The position numbers and the translations under genes were made by a program. A stretch of DNA of 64,000 nucleotides from Periplaneta americana (lineage: Eukaryota; Arthropoda; Insecta; Blattodea; Blattidae), in assembly GCF_040183065.1 (NCBI RefSeq), contig NC_091131.1, forward strand, positions 17,975,800 through 18,039,799, written 5' to 3'. Positions 32,520 to 42,895 of this stretch are shown here, piece after piece. The stretch's first letter is position 1. The number at the start of each line of letters is the position of its first letter. The notes beneath the pieces were generated by a model, which searched no databases, was not told the origin of the DNA, and saw only the letters and a list, made by a program, of their open reading frames with translations.

Positions 32520-32960
32520 TCAGAGGCATTCCAATATGCTCAGTCAGTTTAAGAGAGCAGTGTATTATGACTGAAATAATTTTACAAATGTAACTTTTCG
32601 TTCTGAAAATAAATTTTAAAGTATTACATTTGTTAGGATCAAATTTCTGCACGGATAAAGGCCAAAACTAAAATTATTTCAATAATTTATTATCATAATA
32701 CTCTGATCTTCTAAACTGACTGAGCATATTGAGAATTAAATCAATGGCTTTCCCAAAACATGCTATGAAATATTTCATATTACATCATTCTTTTTCTCTG
32801 AAAGAAAGCATAAATAAGCAAAATTGCATTAAACTTTTTCGTTTGAAGTATCTCAAAGAATAACAACCTGTATTTCGGCTCGTCTTGTATAACAGTAATG
32901 TCTTGTTTCTACACAACAGAAACTTGGTTATAACATCGTCCAATAGAGCTGACAAATGGT
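32520..32960. repeat. Dispersed repeat with foldback start, related to 52155-52500
   Basis: 32529-32590 and 32667-32735 are inverted copies (CCAATATGCTCAGTCAGTTT versus AAACTGACTGAGCATATTG). From 32635 the sequence matches 52190-52500 in the same direction (ATCAAATTTCTGCAC, TATGAAATATTTCATAT, TATCTCAAAGA). No ORF. A non-autonomous element of unknown class. Confidence 0.6.
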
Positions 32961-33517
32961 GTTGCTTTAAAGGAGTGCTGTAACCAACGAGGAGTAAAGA
33001 TATAATGCTTTCAGTCAAGGGAATGGTATAATTTTTACGTCACATAATTCAAGCTTTGGTAAGCGCTTTATTTTCGATGCAATAATTTGAAATTAGTACA
33101 CAATTTTCGTTTTGTTTATCTAAATCATTCGAATTGTAGGTTTAACTAGAGAAAACTTCTCTTTATCGTACCACTTTTACTTTTCTTTGACAATGAACAG
33201 CTTCCTTTTGTTGGTTGAATTGATATGATACCTTCTCTTAACAAGTCTGCTATGTTACCGAAACTTAACTGTATATGTACAATGTAGATATACTCGACGT
33301 AATGGGTATCTAGATCTATAAACAATCATGCAAGGTCACATGCTCTTCATCTCCCAGTGTGGTTGGGCAGTAGGGGGAGGAAAATAGCTGTAGTTTATTA
33401 TGGACTTATTAATTTGTCCTACAGATTAATCTCTCTCAAATATTAGCTTTAGTTTGTTTACATTCTCCAGCTATCCATTGCGCTGTTTGTACAGTGTGTG
33501 AGTGCGACATATAAAGG

Positions 33518-33655
33518 ATGAGGTTAGGAATAGAGAACATAACTGGATGTGCAGAGACTACATCTCAAGAACAAATATGTGTTGAAATCTTAAAACAGTT
33601 TAAAGTTGCAGATGAGGTAAATGCATTTACTTATAGTTACAACCTAAGCGTTACT
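33518..33655 (+). CDS. Short open frame of unknown origin joined to a LINE tail
   Basis: ATG at 33518 opens MRLGIENITGCAETTSQEQI, CVEILKQFKVADEVNAFTYS before the frame runs into LINE sequence (SAQRLQRVHNMCVRLLCNIR) at about 33655. The first 45 codons do not resemble any LINE protein I know. The TTSQ...EILKQFKV pattern faintly recalls ubiquitin-fold Ras-association domains, but this is too weak to name. It may be a host exon interrupted by the LINE, or chance. Confidence 0.25.
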
Positions 33656-34093
33656 TCGGCGCAGAGACTACAACGTGTTCATAATATGTGCGTCCGTTTA
33701 CTCTGCAATATTCGCCGGGCTGATGTCGTAAACATCATCCCTCGAAATGTTGTCCTGGTTCCGTCTAGAAGATCGTAGGAAAATTCACTGTCTCTCCCTC
33801 CTCTTTCACATATTGCATTTCTCCACTCCTGTCTATCTTGCGTCTCGTTTTCAAAATTTATCCACCCATCATAACCTAGACACACGATCACAACACTCCT
33901 CAGTATTATCCATTCCCTCCCACCGAACATCCTCATATTCATCTTCTTTCACTGTGGCTGTTCCTCGGCTTTGGAATTCCCTACCGTGTAATGTCAGGGA
34001 CTGTCGGACATCAAACCAATTTAAGAATAGACTAAGGGAACATTTTTCTAACAAATCTTGTTAACAATAATAGCTGTTTCAAGTTTCTCAGTG

Positions 34094-34142
<49 letters not shown>

Positions 34143-34143
<1 letters not shown>

Positions 34144-34710
34144 AGAGGTGTGAAAATTATTAGAATAATCTTAATTTTAAAGGTTTTTTAATAGTTCCTT
34201 CACAAATATTCATTGAATTGATGAATATCGGTATATAATATTACTATACTGATGTAGGATATATTTACTACTAAAAATTCCGGAAAGCATTGTTGTACAT
34301 TGGTATTTTTCTTATTTTACAATTGTTATGGGAATTCAGAAATTATTATATTATGTTGGCGGAATTGGAAACATCAAAAATTAATTAAGAAATGCTTTAA
34401 ACAAATTATTCTTTGCGTTTACATTGTTGTGAAGGTTCAAATGAACGTATACATCTGTTTTGTGCATATAATTTTTTATGTTTCCAATTCCGCCAACATA
34501 ATATAATAATTTCTGAATTCCCATAACAATTGTAAAATAAGAAAAATACCAATGTACAACAATACTTTCCGGCATTGTTAGTAGTAAATATATCCTACAT
34601 CAGTATAGTAATATTATATACCAATATTCATCAATTCAATTATTATTTGTGAAGGAACTATTAAAAAAACCTTTAAAATTAAGGTTATTCTAATAATTTT
34701 CACACCTCTG
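34143..34710. mobile_element. Tc1-like hairpin MITE, ~230-bp arms
   Basis: It starts CAGAGGTGTGAAAATTATTA and ends TAATAATTTTCACACCTCTG, followed by TA; on the left the TA reads AA after a (TA)n run. Arms of about 230 bp (34143-34374 and 34470-34710) pair almost throughout, with a ~95-bp centre. The CAG.GGTGTG..AAATTATTAGAATAA terminus is the classic arthropod Tc1 type. No transposase. Confidence 0.85.
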
Positions 34711-34742
34711 TATATATCATAGAATAAATATTTAAATTATCC

Positions 34743-34796
<54 letters not shown>

Positions 34797-34806
34797 TACT
34801 ACTACT
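34743..34806. repeat. (TTA)n/(TAC)n microsatellite
   Basis: About 17 TTA units followed by TACTACTACTAC. The (TA)n run at 34099-34140 borders the other side of the MITE. Confidence 0.95.
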
Positions 34807-34960
34807 ATTTCTTACCAAAGTTTATTATTGTCTCACTAACATTACTTATCTAACTTTCAGTATTTACTTTTACTTTCATTATTCACCTTCATGTTGTTTT
34901 GTGAGCTAGGTATTAATGCAATAACTACTGTAAGCATATTGTATACAATTAGAATTAGAG

Positions 34961-35006
34961 CCTGGCTGGGCGGTAGAGAAGGCCTACTGGCCTTAGCTCT
35001 GCCAGA
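34961..35006 (+). other. LINE 3'-terminal stem-loop
   Basis: The inner stem AAGGCC/GGCCTT (loop TACT), flanking AGAG/CTCT and outer CTGGC/GCCAG correspond to the structure at 22273-22318. Loop and outer-stem bases have changed while pairing is kept. Confidence 0.65.
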
Positions 35007-35010
35007 TTAA

Positions 35011-35467
35011 ATAAATAGATTATATTAAGTTATGTCGTATTAAGAGAGGAGATGGCAGAAATTTTTGTTATTTTAAATCAAAGATCAAATTTCCATTTTT
35101 CATAAAAAATAATGTTTAGGTCTACCTATTTCCTTACCTATTTCACTCACGTAATCATTTATCAATGTGTAGGAATCCATTCAATTTGAAACAATATAAG
35201 CCGTATAGAACAATGAAATATTATTATGAAGCCTGAGATTTTTAGGTTAAAAAAACTAAAAATAGCTTTGCCAGCCCATGTTTTAGGATTCTTTTTTTAG
35301 GATTTTAAATCTATTTAAGAATTTATAGATTTTTACGAAAAATTTTAAAATAAACAACATACTATTAATACTATATTGCACTAGTATTAGTCTTAAATTA
35401 GAATATCCGTGTATAAATAAACTTCACAAAAAATAAATAAAGTGCATTAACTATTCAATAGGTACAT
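35011..35467. other. No gene recognised
   Basis: AT-rich, no ORF, no repeat noticed. Confidence 0.4.
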
Positions 35468-35875
35468 AAGGTACAGTAGTGGCAAAAAATACCGGACTGA
35501 CCCTTGTAGCTGATTTCAGACCCTTGATCACTCCAGAGCACGACAGACTGGTAACTAAGATTTTCGTGGTTCGAATCATGCCTGGGAAGGAAACTTTTTT
35601 TTTTTGTTTCTTATTCAAATTTATTCCCAATACTTTTCGATTGCAGAGATATTTTACTACTTAATTAACTTATTATTCCTAGAACATGAATTTTACCAGC
35701 AATCGAAAAGTATTTGGAATAAATTTTAATAAGGAACAAAGAAAAGGTTTCCTTCCCAGCTAGGATTCGAACCACGGTAGTCTTAGTTACCAGTCTATCG
35801 TGCTCTGGAGTGAACAAGGCTCTGGAATCAGCTACAAGGGTCGGTTCGGTTTTTTTGCCGCTACTGTACATAAAA
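35468..35875. mobile_element. Foldback element with a tRNA-like arm
   Basis: The left arm (35468-35655) and right arm (35690-35875) are inverted: GTACAGTAGTGGCAAAAAAT versus TTTTTTGCCGCTACTGTAC, and TTTATTCCCAATACTTTTCG versus CGAAAAGTATTTGGAATAAA. Each arm holds CTCCAGAGCACGACAGACTG and GTGGTTCGAATC, similar to polymerase III box A and B spacing. The arms are about 85-90% identical. No protein is encoded. Probably two SINE-like copies head to head, or one foldback transposon. Confidence 0.65.
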
Positions 35876-36139
35876 GATGAGATTTTTATTATGTAGTTCC
35901 AAAATATGCTCATTTTTTAATCGTTAAATACCCAATGCATACTTGATTCCAGTTCATGTACGTATGTAATTATTTGTAGCATCTTTGTTTCTTAGTCCTT
36001 GACATTTCTATTGCAACTTCTGTGGTCATATCGTGTGTGTAGAATCTTTGGGTATATCAGTAGGCCGTTGTTACTATTGTTGAGTTTGTTTCTATTGTTG
36101 TTGTTTTATAAATGGGTTCTGACCATATAACTCATTTAA

Positions 36140-36400
36140 ATTTTGCAAATCTGGCTTTCAGGTATAGTTCCCTGTGAAACAGATTATAATCATTTAAATT
36201 TTGTTTTATTGTTTATGATATTGGTGATTAAGGAAATGATTAATCATACTATGTAAATTTTCAATCCAGCATTTGTCCTAGTGAATGATGGAAATAATAA
36301 AAATCCCTAGTCAGATTGGTCGACTACTAGATTTGAACGTGAGACCTCCCGAATGCTATTCACATGCGTTACAGACTAATCCACCTCACTGGGTTAGTTC
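36140..36400. mobile_element. Solo terminal block and a SINE fragment
   Basis: 36150-36205 (GCAAATCTGGCTTTCAGGTA, CCCTGTGAAACAGATTATAA) is a diverged single copy of the end block of the 31.3-kb elements. 36265-36395 contains a box-B complement GATTTGAACGTGAGAC and CACTGGGTTAG, suggesting a minus-strand tRNA-derived SINE. Confidence 0.5.
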
Positions 36401-36595
36401 AATTTTGTGACACTATTTATAGACACACTGTACATTTTCTATATAAATCTTCACAACGGTACAATGTCCGCATCCAATTTTAACGGACCGAGTTTTGATT
36501 CCGGCACAAAAGTGAAACTTATCTCCCATCAGTATCACTGAATGAATGTCCTGAGGCAAAATCTACCGTGTATTTTCCGCCACATTAAAATTTGT

Positions 36596-37130
36596 ATAGA
36601 GTCTTTGTGGGTCTAGAAAAGGCTCTTGACAGAGTAGATTGGAATAAACTGATGGGGATTTCGAAGAAAATTGATGTGGATTGGAAAGAGAGAAGACTGT
36701 TGAGTAATCTTTACATCAAACAACGAGCCAAAGTGAGGATGTGAGAAGAAAGTAGAATAGAGAGAGGAATACTCAAGGATGCCCTTTACCACCTACCCTG
36801 TTCAACATATACTTGGAGGATTTAGTGAAGAACTGTTTTCAGAACATTAGAGGGGTGATAGTAGGAGGAACAAGAAGAATAAAGTGCATAAGATTTGCTG
36901 ATGATGTGGCGTTGTTAGCAGAAGGGGAGATGATACTAAAGGGCACGCTGTTGAAGTTAAATGACAGCTGTGAGCGGAGTGGGATGAAGATAAATGCAAA
37001 CAAGAAGAATAGCATGGTCATAGGAAGAAAAATACAGAAGATTAACTTGCGAATTCTAAATAAGGCAGTAGAGCAAGTAGACAGCTTCAAATACTTGGGG
37101 TGTAATACGGTATAAGCAGTAACATGAGCT
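36596..37130 (+). mobile_element. LINE family 2 (RTE-like), RT portion
   Basis: Blocks in order: FVGLEKALDRVDWNKLMGIS, ERRLLSNLYIKQRAKVR, a stop and frameshift, then the 100-codon frame 36813-37115 with LVKNCFQNIRGVIVGGTRR, catalytic IRFADDVALLAEGE (FADD in place of YADD), RSGMKINANKKNSMVIGRK and VDSFKYLGC. SSNMSCCQE follows in another frame before homology ends near 37140. Truncated at both ends. The 3' part of this family is seen at 24195 and 63337. Confidence 0.82.
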
Positions 37131-37652
37131 GCTGCCAGGAATTGTAAAATGGATGATTAATTTTATTAACCAACGAAGCAGTGCAGTTTTAAACCTAAAA
37201 AAATTTACAGGAAAAGTATCTCGAGGTGATTTTTCTAAACAACATAGGAGCCATAACATTAAAACTACGTTTCGTCGTACTTAGTAAGCGTTTCATGACA
37301 ATTTATTACTAGCCTATACCTAGTTGCATAATCAAAAATATCAGATCTAATGTAATGTTCACTTACAGTGGTCTTAATTCTTATTAGGCACTGGTAGATA
37401 TAGTACTATAAATTAATTACAGTTATAATATTTTCATACACTGTAAATCACGGTTTACAATGGGCACCATAAGATGAGCCAGTTAAGATTTGAACAGCCT
37501 ATATCTACAACAAAAGAACGTTGTAGTCATTGTAACTATTATCCAAAATATTAATCCCATACAATGAAATGCTATTAAAAAAGCATAATACGCATTTTTT
37601 TAGATATTCTTTAGGCAAAAGCTATTTAAAATCGCCTAGTAAGTAATTCACT
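37131..37652. other. No gene recognised
   Basis: AT-rich sequence between the LINE and the hAT relic. Confidence 0.4.
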
Positions 37653-37846
37653 CTAGCCAAACGAATATAAATTGAAATGATATGATACCTTCTTTAGGAA
37701 TGTAGCATCAAAAGTTTCCTCGAAACACTTCTTCTTATGTACAAATTTAAAATTCAATGGTTTTCTAAGAGAGCAAACATAAAGAAGGGATTTTAACTGT
37801 GCCTTTGTTTCCTTCAATTGGCTAAAACTCCTTTCACGTTTCCGAG
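37653..37846 (-). pseudogene. hAT transposase C-terminal dimerisation relic
   Basis: The minus-strand frame 37653-37904 reads RLTLGVLSIPHNTRKRERSF, SQLKETKAQLKS, then LLYVCSLRKPLNFKFVHKKK. The P...ERSFS.LK..K..L pattern is the signature of the hAT C-terminal dimerisation domain. The first residues overlap the first minisatellite unit. Upstream coding sequence (higher coordinates) is displaced by the 1.9-kb array. Confidence 0.6.
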
Positions 37847-39785
37847 TGTTGTGTGGAATTGAGAGAACACCTAACGTCAACCTTGTGTAGAATTGAAAGA
37901 ACACCTAATAACCTTGTGTGGAATTGAGAGAACACCTAACATCAACCTTGTGTGGAATTGAGAGAACACCTAATATCAACCTTGTGTGGAATTGAGAGAA
38001 CACCTAATAACAACCTTGTGTGGAATTGAGAGAAAACCTAACAATCTTGTGGAATTATTAAGAGAACACCAAACATCAACATTGCATGGAATTGAGAGAA
38101 TACTTAAAATCGACCTTTTGTGGAATTGAGAGAAGACCTAATATCAACCTTGTGTAGAATTGAAAGAACACCTAATAACCTTGTGTGGAATTGAGAGAAC
38201 ACCTAATATCAACCTTGTGTAGAATTGAAAGAACACCTAATAACCTTGTGTGGAATTGAGAGAACACCTAATATCAACCTTGTGTAGAATTGAAAGAACA
38301 CCTAATAACCTTGTGTGGAATTGAGAGAACACCTAACGTCAACCTTGTGTAGAATTGAAAGAACACCTAATAACCTTGTGTGGAATTGAGAGAACACCTA
38401 ACATCAACCTTGTGTGGAATTAAGAGAACACCTAATATCACCCTTGTGTAGAATTGAAAGAACACCTAATAACCTTGTGTGGAATTGAGAGAACACCTAA
38501 TATCAACCTTGTGTAGAATTGAAAGAACACCTAATAACCTTGTGTGGAATTGAGAGAACACCTAACGTCAACCTTGTGTAGAATTGAAAGAACACCTAAT
38601 AACCTTGTGTGGAATTGAGAGAACACCTAACATCAACCTTGTGTGGAATTAAGAGAACACCTAATATCAACCTTGTGTAGAATTGAAAGAACACCTAATA
38701 ACCTTGTGTGGAATTGAGAGAACACCTAATATCAACCTTGTGTAGAATTGAAAGAACACCTAATAACCTTGTGTGGAATTGAGAGAACACCTAACGTCAA
38801 CCTTGTGTAGAATTGAAAGAACACCTAATAACCTTGTGTGGAATTGAGAGAACACCTAACATCAACCTTGTGTGGAATTAAGAGAACACCTAATATCAAC
38901 CTTGTGTAGAATTGAAAGAACACCTAATAACCTTGTGTGGAACTGAGAAAACACCTAACATCAACCTTATGTGCAATTGACAGAATACCTAACATCAGTC
39001 TTGTGTGAAATTGACAGAATACTTAACATAAACCTTTTGTGGAATTGAGAGAACACCTAACATCAATCTTGTGTGGAATTGAATGAGCACCTAACATCAA
39101 CATTGTGTGGAACTGACAGAATACCTAACATCAGTCTTGTGTGAAATTGACAGAATACTTAACATAAACCTTTTGTGGAATTGAGAGAACACCTAACATC
39201 AATCTTGTGTGGAATTGAATGAGCACCTAACATCAATCTTCTGTGGAATTGAGAGAACACCTAACATCAACCTTATGTGCAATTGACAGAATACCTAACA
39301 TCAGTCTTGTGTGAAATTGACAGAATACTTAACATAAACCTTTTGTGGAATTGAGAGAACACCTAACATCAATCTTGTGTGGAATTGAATGAGCACCTAA
39401 CATCAATATTGTGTGGAACTGACAGAATACCTAACATCAGTCTTGTGTGAAATTGACAGAATACTTAACATAAACCTTTTGTGGAATTGAGAGAACACCT
39501 AACATCAATCTTGTGTGGAATTGAATGAGCACCTAACATCAATCTTCTGAGGAATTGAGAGAACACCTAACATCAACCTTATGTGCAATTGAGAGAACAC
39601 CTAACATCAACATTGTGTGGAACTGAGAAAACACCTAACATCAACCTTATGTGCAATTGACAGAATACCTAACATCAGTCTTGTGTGAAATTCACAGAAT
39701 AGTTAACATAAACCTTTTGTGGAATTGAGAGAAAACCTAACATCAATCTTGTGTGGAATTGAATGAGCACCTAACATCAACCTTG
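37847..39785. repeat. 34-bp minisatellite, ~58 units with higher-order structure
   Basis: Consensus monomer: ACCTTGTGTGGAATTGAGAG, AACACCTAACATCA. In the first part, 34-bp units alternate with 31-bp units lacking 3 bases before ACC. The marker CTAACGTCA recurs at 38336, 38565 and 38794, giving a 229-bp higher-order unit (4x34 + 3x31). In the second part, the variant CAGTCTTGTGTG recurs at 38996, 39132, 39302, 39438 and 39676, all spaced by multiples of 34. It lies within an hAT relic. Confidence 0.95.
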
Positions 39786-39930
39786 ACAATTCATCAGATT
39801 TTGATCTCCTATAGCCACATTTAATTACTCCTATAAAAGACCACTGAACATCCAGCCTTTCTTTCTTACTAATGTCTTCTATATCTTTCACCTTCAAGGA
39901 GCAAATCCGCATCTGCACCACATCCAATCA
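39786..39930 (-). pseudogene. Possible upstream piece of the same hAT relic
   Basis: The minus frame 39703-39927 starts MDVVQMRICSLKVKDIEDIS and runs GVIKCGYRRSKSDELSRLML into the array. It has the orientation and position expected of transposase sequence upstream of the dimerisation domain, but no diagnostic residues. Confidence 0.35.
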
Positions 39931-42029
39931 TTAATTGTTTATACCTTTCTCTTCAAAGTTCATCAGTTCTGGGAATCTTTTAACAAGAAACTGAACACCT
40001 GTAAATTAAGCATCACTAATAATTATTCAAGCGAGAAGGCGATCGCTGTCTTTACGTTCAACCACCTGCATCTCTCAGGATGCCACTAAAGCAGCAATCT
40101 TTAATAGCGAGATTTTACGAGATACAGAACTACTTCGAACAAACTGCCTTTTACAATCGGTAGTCAAATACTCGTTTTCGGTCGATATATTGTAGAGCCA
40201 ATCGGAGAACATAATATTTGTCACAAATCTGATAATGAAATGAAAGAAATTAGAGAAAACATATTAATTGAGAGATGGGAGATTGGTTTAAAAGTCCGAA
40301 GTCTCCCGCTCATACCCGGGAAGTTGACAGGTATGATAATGTAAGAAGAATCAGAGTCAAATAATTAATTTTCAGCCTCTTTCTTTTCTAAATTTATGAA
40401 CGAACGGCACTTAATGTTTTCATACGATTAAGGATACAATAATCAAACCAGAGGTAATACAGTTCACGGGCCACCCGCTACGAAATCAAACAACCTTCAA
40501 TTTATTTTTCCTTTCTTACTATTGAATTATTCAAGAGAAGCGTATAATGAGATAAATGAATTATTGTCAATATTTTTTATTAGCGAGGTTTGTTCACTGA
40601 CATTCTTTCCATCGTTGACGTCACAAATTGAAATACCATAAAAATTTACTGAACAAATCTTTAAAAACCTCTAACAATTTCTCTGATCAAAGATTTCAGT
40701 TTTTTTACTCTGAACAATACCTCAAAACTACTTATTCTGTGGAAAATTACCGAAGTTGTCAACACTGAATGTGTTTAAAAAATAACGAAATACTACATTT
40801 AAATACATCTTAACGATGGAGTACCCTTAAATGAGTTTTCCCAAATTCGAAATCTACATAAATCACTTTCTCGCGCCCCAAAAACGGTAAATTCGCCTTA
40901 TTTAATTAAAATTCCTAGACACGGTTTGAAAATAAAATTTACAAATATAGAGAATTGCTCGTTTGATAGTATATTCATATTCATAATCATATTCTGTATT
41001 CATTTTATTATACAGATATTGTCAATAAAAATGTGACGTGGATTTAAAATGCATGATGTAAAAATTGCAATATGAAATACAAGCATTTGTCAACCAAAAT
41101 ATTTTTAATTGCAGTTTAAAATTTACTTAGTGCTACATTCCTGTAATTATTGTGCATTTGTTATAATACCTAATGCCAGCATATATTGAAGATTTCTCAT
41201 ATTTGCTACTCTTGTATTTTCCAACAGAGAAAAACATTTCATAACGAGTGTCATAATTACAGAAATCTTTATTTTTAAACAATTTAACTTATTTTATCCA
41301 CTAGCGTTGCTAAAGGAGGCTATTGTTTCGCAATTTATAATTTATTGTAAAAGCGAATCTTTATATTTTTACAAAGAAAAAAAAAGCGCGTTGCTATGTT
41401 GATACAAAACAAAACAACACGTTGCTATGTATTTAAAGTGTTATACACTTGAATTTTAATTTAGCAATATAGCATATCATTCATACGACACATTAAGAAA
41501 CTCTTATAGTAATAATGCAAATATTGAAATTTTGAATAACGAGACAGAGCATTGGATGGAATTATATTTCTTTTTCAATATTAGGCCTAGATTCCTTCAT
41601 ACATTATAATCATGTTCTATCTTTTTGCAATATTATCAACAATACTAGAGTCAATAGGCGTATGTATCATTAGCAAATTTACCTGGACAGTTTTCTACTT
41701 ACACAACAATCTTTGAATTTCACGTGCCTTTCCTTATGAACTTCCCTTGATTTTTATAGTAGAACGTTTAATGCAGCATATTTCACAGCTTCTATTATTT
41801 CAGGTGATCTGGCATACATATCTTCACATTCCAACATTTTCCGTCTATTATGAAAGTTAATACTGTTGTACAGAATCAAAATGGCGACTACAGTAATAAT
41901 GTTGATTGATTTATTCATAATGTGGTAACTAAGAAATTATAACTAGCCTACCTCGATCATCTAAAAGGAACTGAACATTTTACCGATAAGTTTCCTGCTA
42001 ATTTTAATAATTTTTAGTAAAGTACATTA
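39931..42029. other. Long AT-rich stretch, no gene recognised
   Basis: Two kilobases without a frame over 60 codons on either strand and without terminal repeats noticed. It may be unique intronic or intergenic DNA. Confidence 0.5.
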
Positions 42030-42793
42030 AGGGAAATTGGACGTTATCGCATGCAAAGTAATGATAAAAATAGCCTATCTTCAAGCAGTCATAAATGTAA
42101 TACTATTTATCACAGCTATTTCATTTTTTTAGTGATATATGTATACATATTAAGCTTTAAAATGAAAGAAGAATTCTTAATCTAGTGTAAATCATACCCT
42201 TAAATTAACTGTTAAATTTAAACATATTTTTTTTATAAATTCACTACATATCTATGATTAGGTACACTCTATTCACTTATCATAGCACACATTGGATTAA
42301 AATTTTGGCCACTTACTGCTAATAGATACTAAAACATACCCTACTAAAATTATTAAAATATCTGTAATACTATGGGCATAGGGATTATACTAATATTCAT
42401 TTTTTTTTAATTTATTCACGGTGATGATTTCTATAAGCCCTATGCCCATAATATTACAGATACATGAATAATTTTAGTAGGGTATGTTTTAGTATCTATT
42501 AGCAGTAAGTGGTCAAATTTTCAATTCAATATGTGCTATAATAAGTGAATAGAGTGTACCTAATCACAGACATGTAGTGAATTTATAAAAAAAATTGTGC
42601 TTAATTAAAAAAGTTAATTTAAGGATAAAGATTTACTCTAGAGTATCCATTCTTTTTCATTTTAAAGCTTAATATGCATAGACACAAAGCTAACAAAAAT
42701 GAAAGATCTCTGATAAATAGTATTATATTTATGGCTGCTTGAAGGTAGGCTATTTTTACCATTATTTTGCATGCGATAATGACCAACTACCCT
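42030..42793. mobile_element. TA-flanked hairpin MITE, ~350-bp arms
   Basis: The left arm runs from AGGGAAATTGGACGTTATCG to about 42385. The right arm runs from about 42430 to GATAATGACCAACTACCCT. TA lies on both sides. The arms pair over most of their length (for example CCCTATGCCCATAATATTAC against GTAATACTATGGGCATAGGG). No coding capacity. A Tc1/mariner-type relationship is inferred from the TA target. Confidence 0.8.
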
Positions 42794-42895
42794 TATACGT
42801 AGATAAAATATTGTATACAAATGATCTCCATTAGATTGTATTAAAATACTCCCTCTGCGCGAGTTCTAACTCCTTAATAAACAACCACTTTTATA

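Larger units (their letters stand above)
33655..35010 (+). mobile_element. Jockey-like LINE 3' portion, interrupted by a Tc1-like MITE
   Basis: The C-terminal protein starts LQRVHNMCVRLLCNIRRADV, shifts frame at about 33745, and continues as MLSWFRLEDRRKIHCLSLLF, DTRSQHSSVLSIPSHRTSS and SFTVAVPRLWNSLPCNVRD (33747-34061). The 3' UTR then carries a (TA)n run, the MITE 34143-34710 and a (TTA)n run, and ends with the hairpin 34961-35006 and TTAAATAAATA. It is a relative of the copy at 21760. The RT catalytic core is missing. Confidence 0.82.

Noticed and set aside
37847..39785. Regular short repeats reminiscent of a CRISPR array
   Set aside because: The units abut without unique spacers, the period is 34/31 bp, and the context is insect transposons. 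It is a minisatellite.
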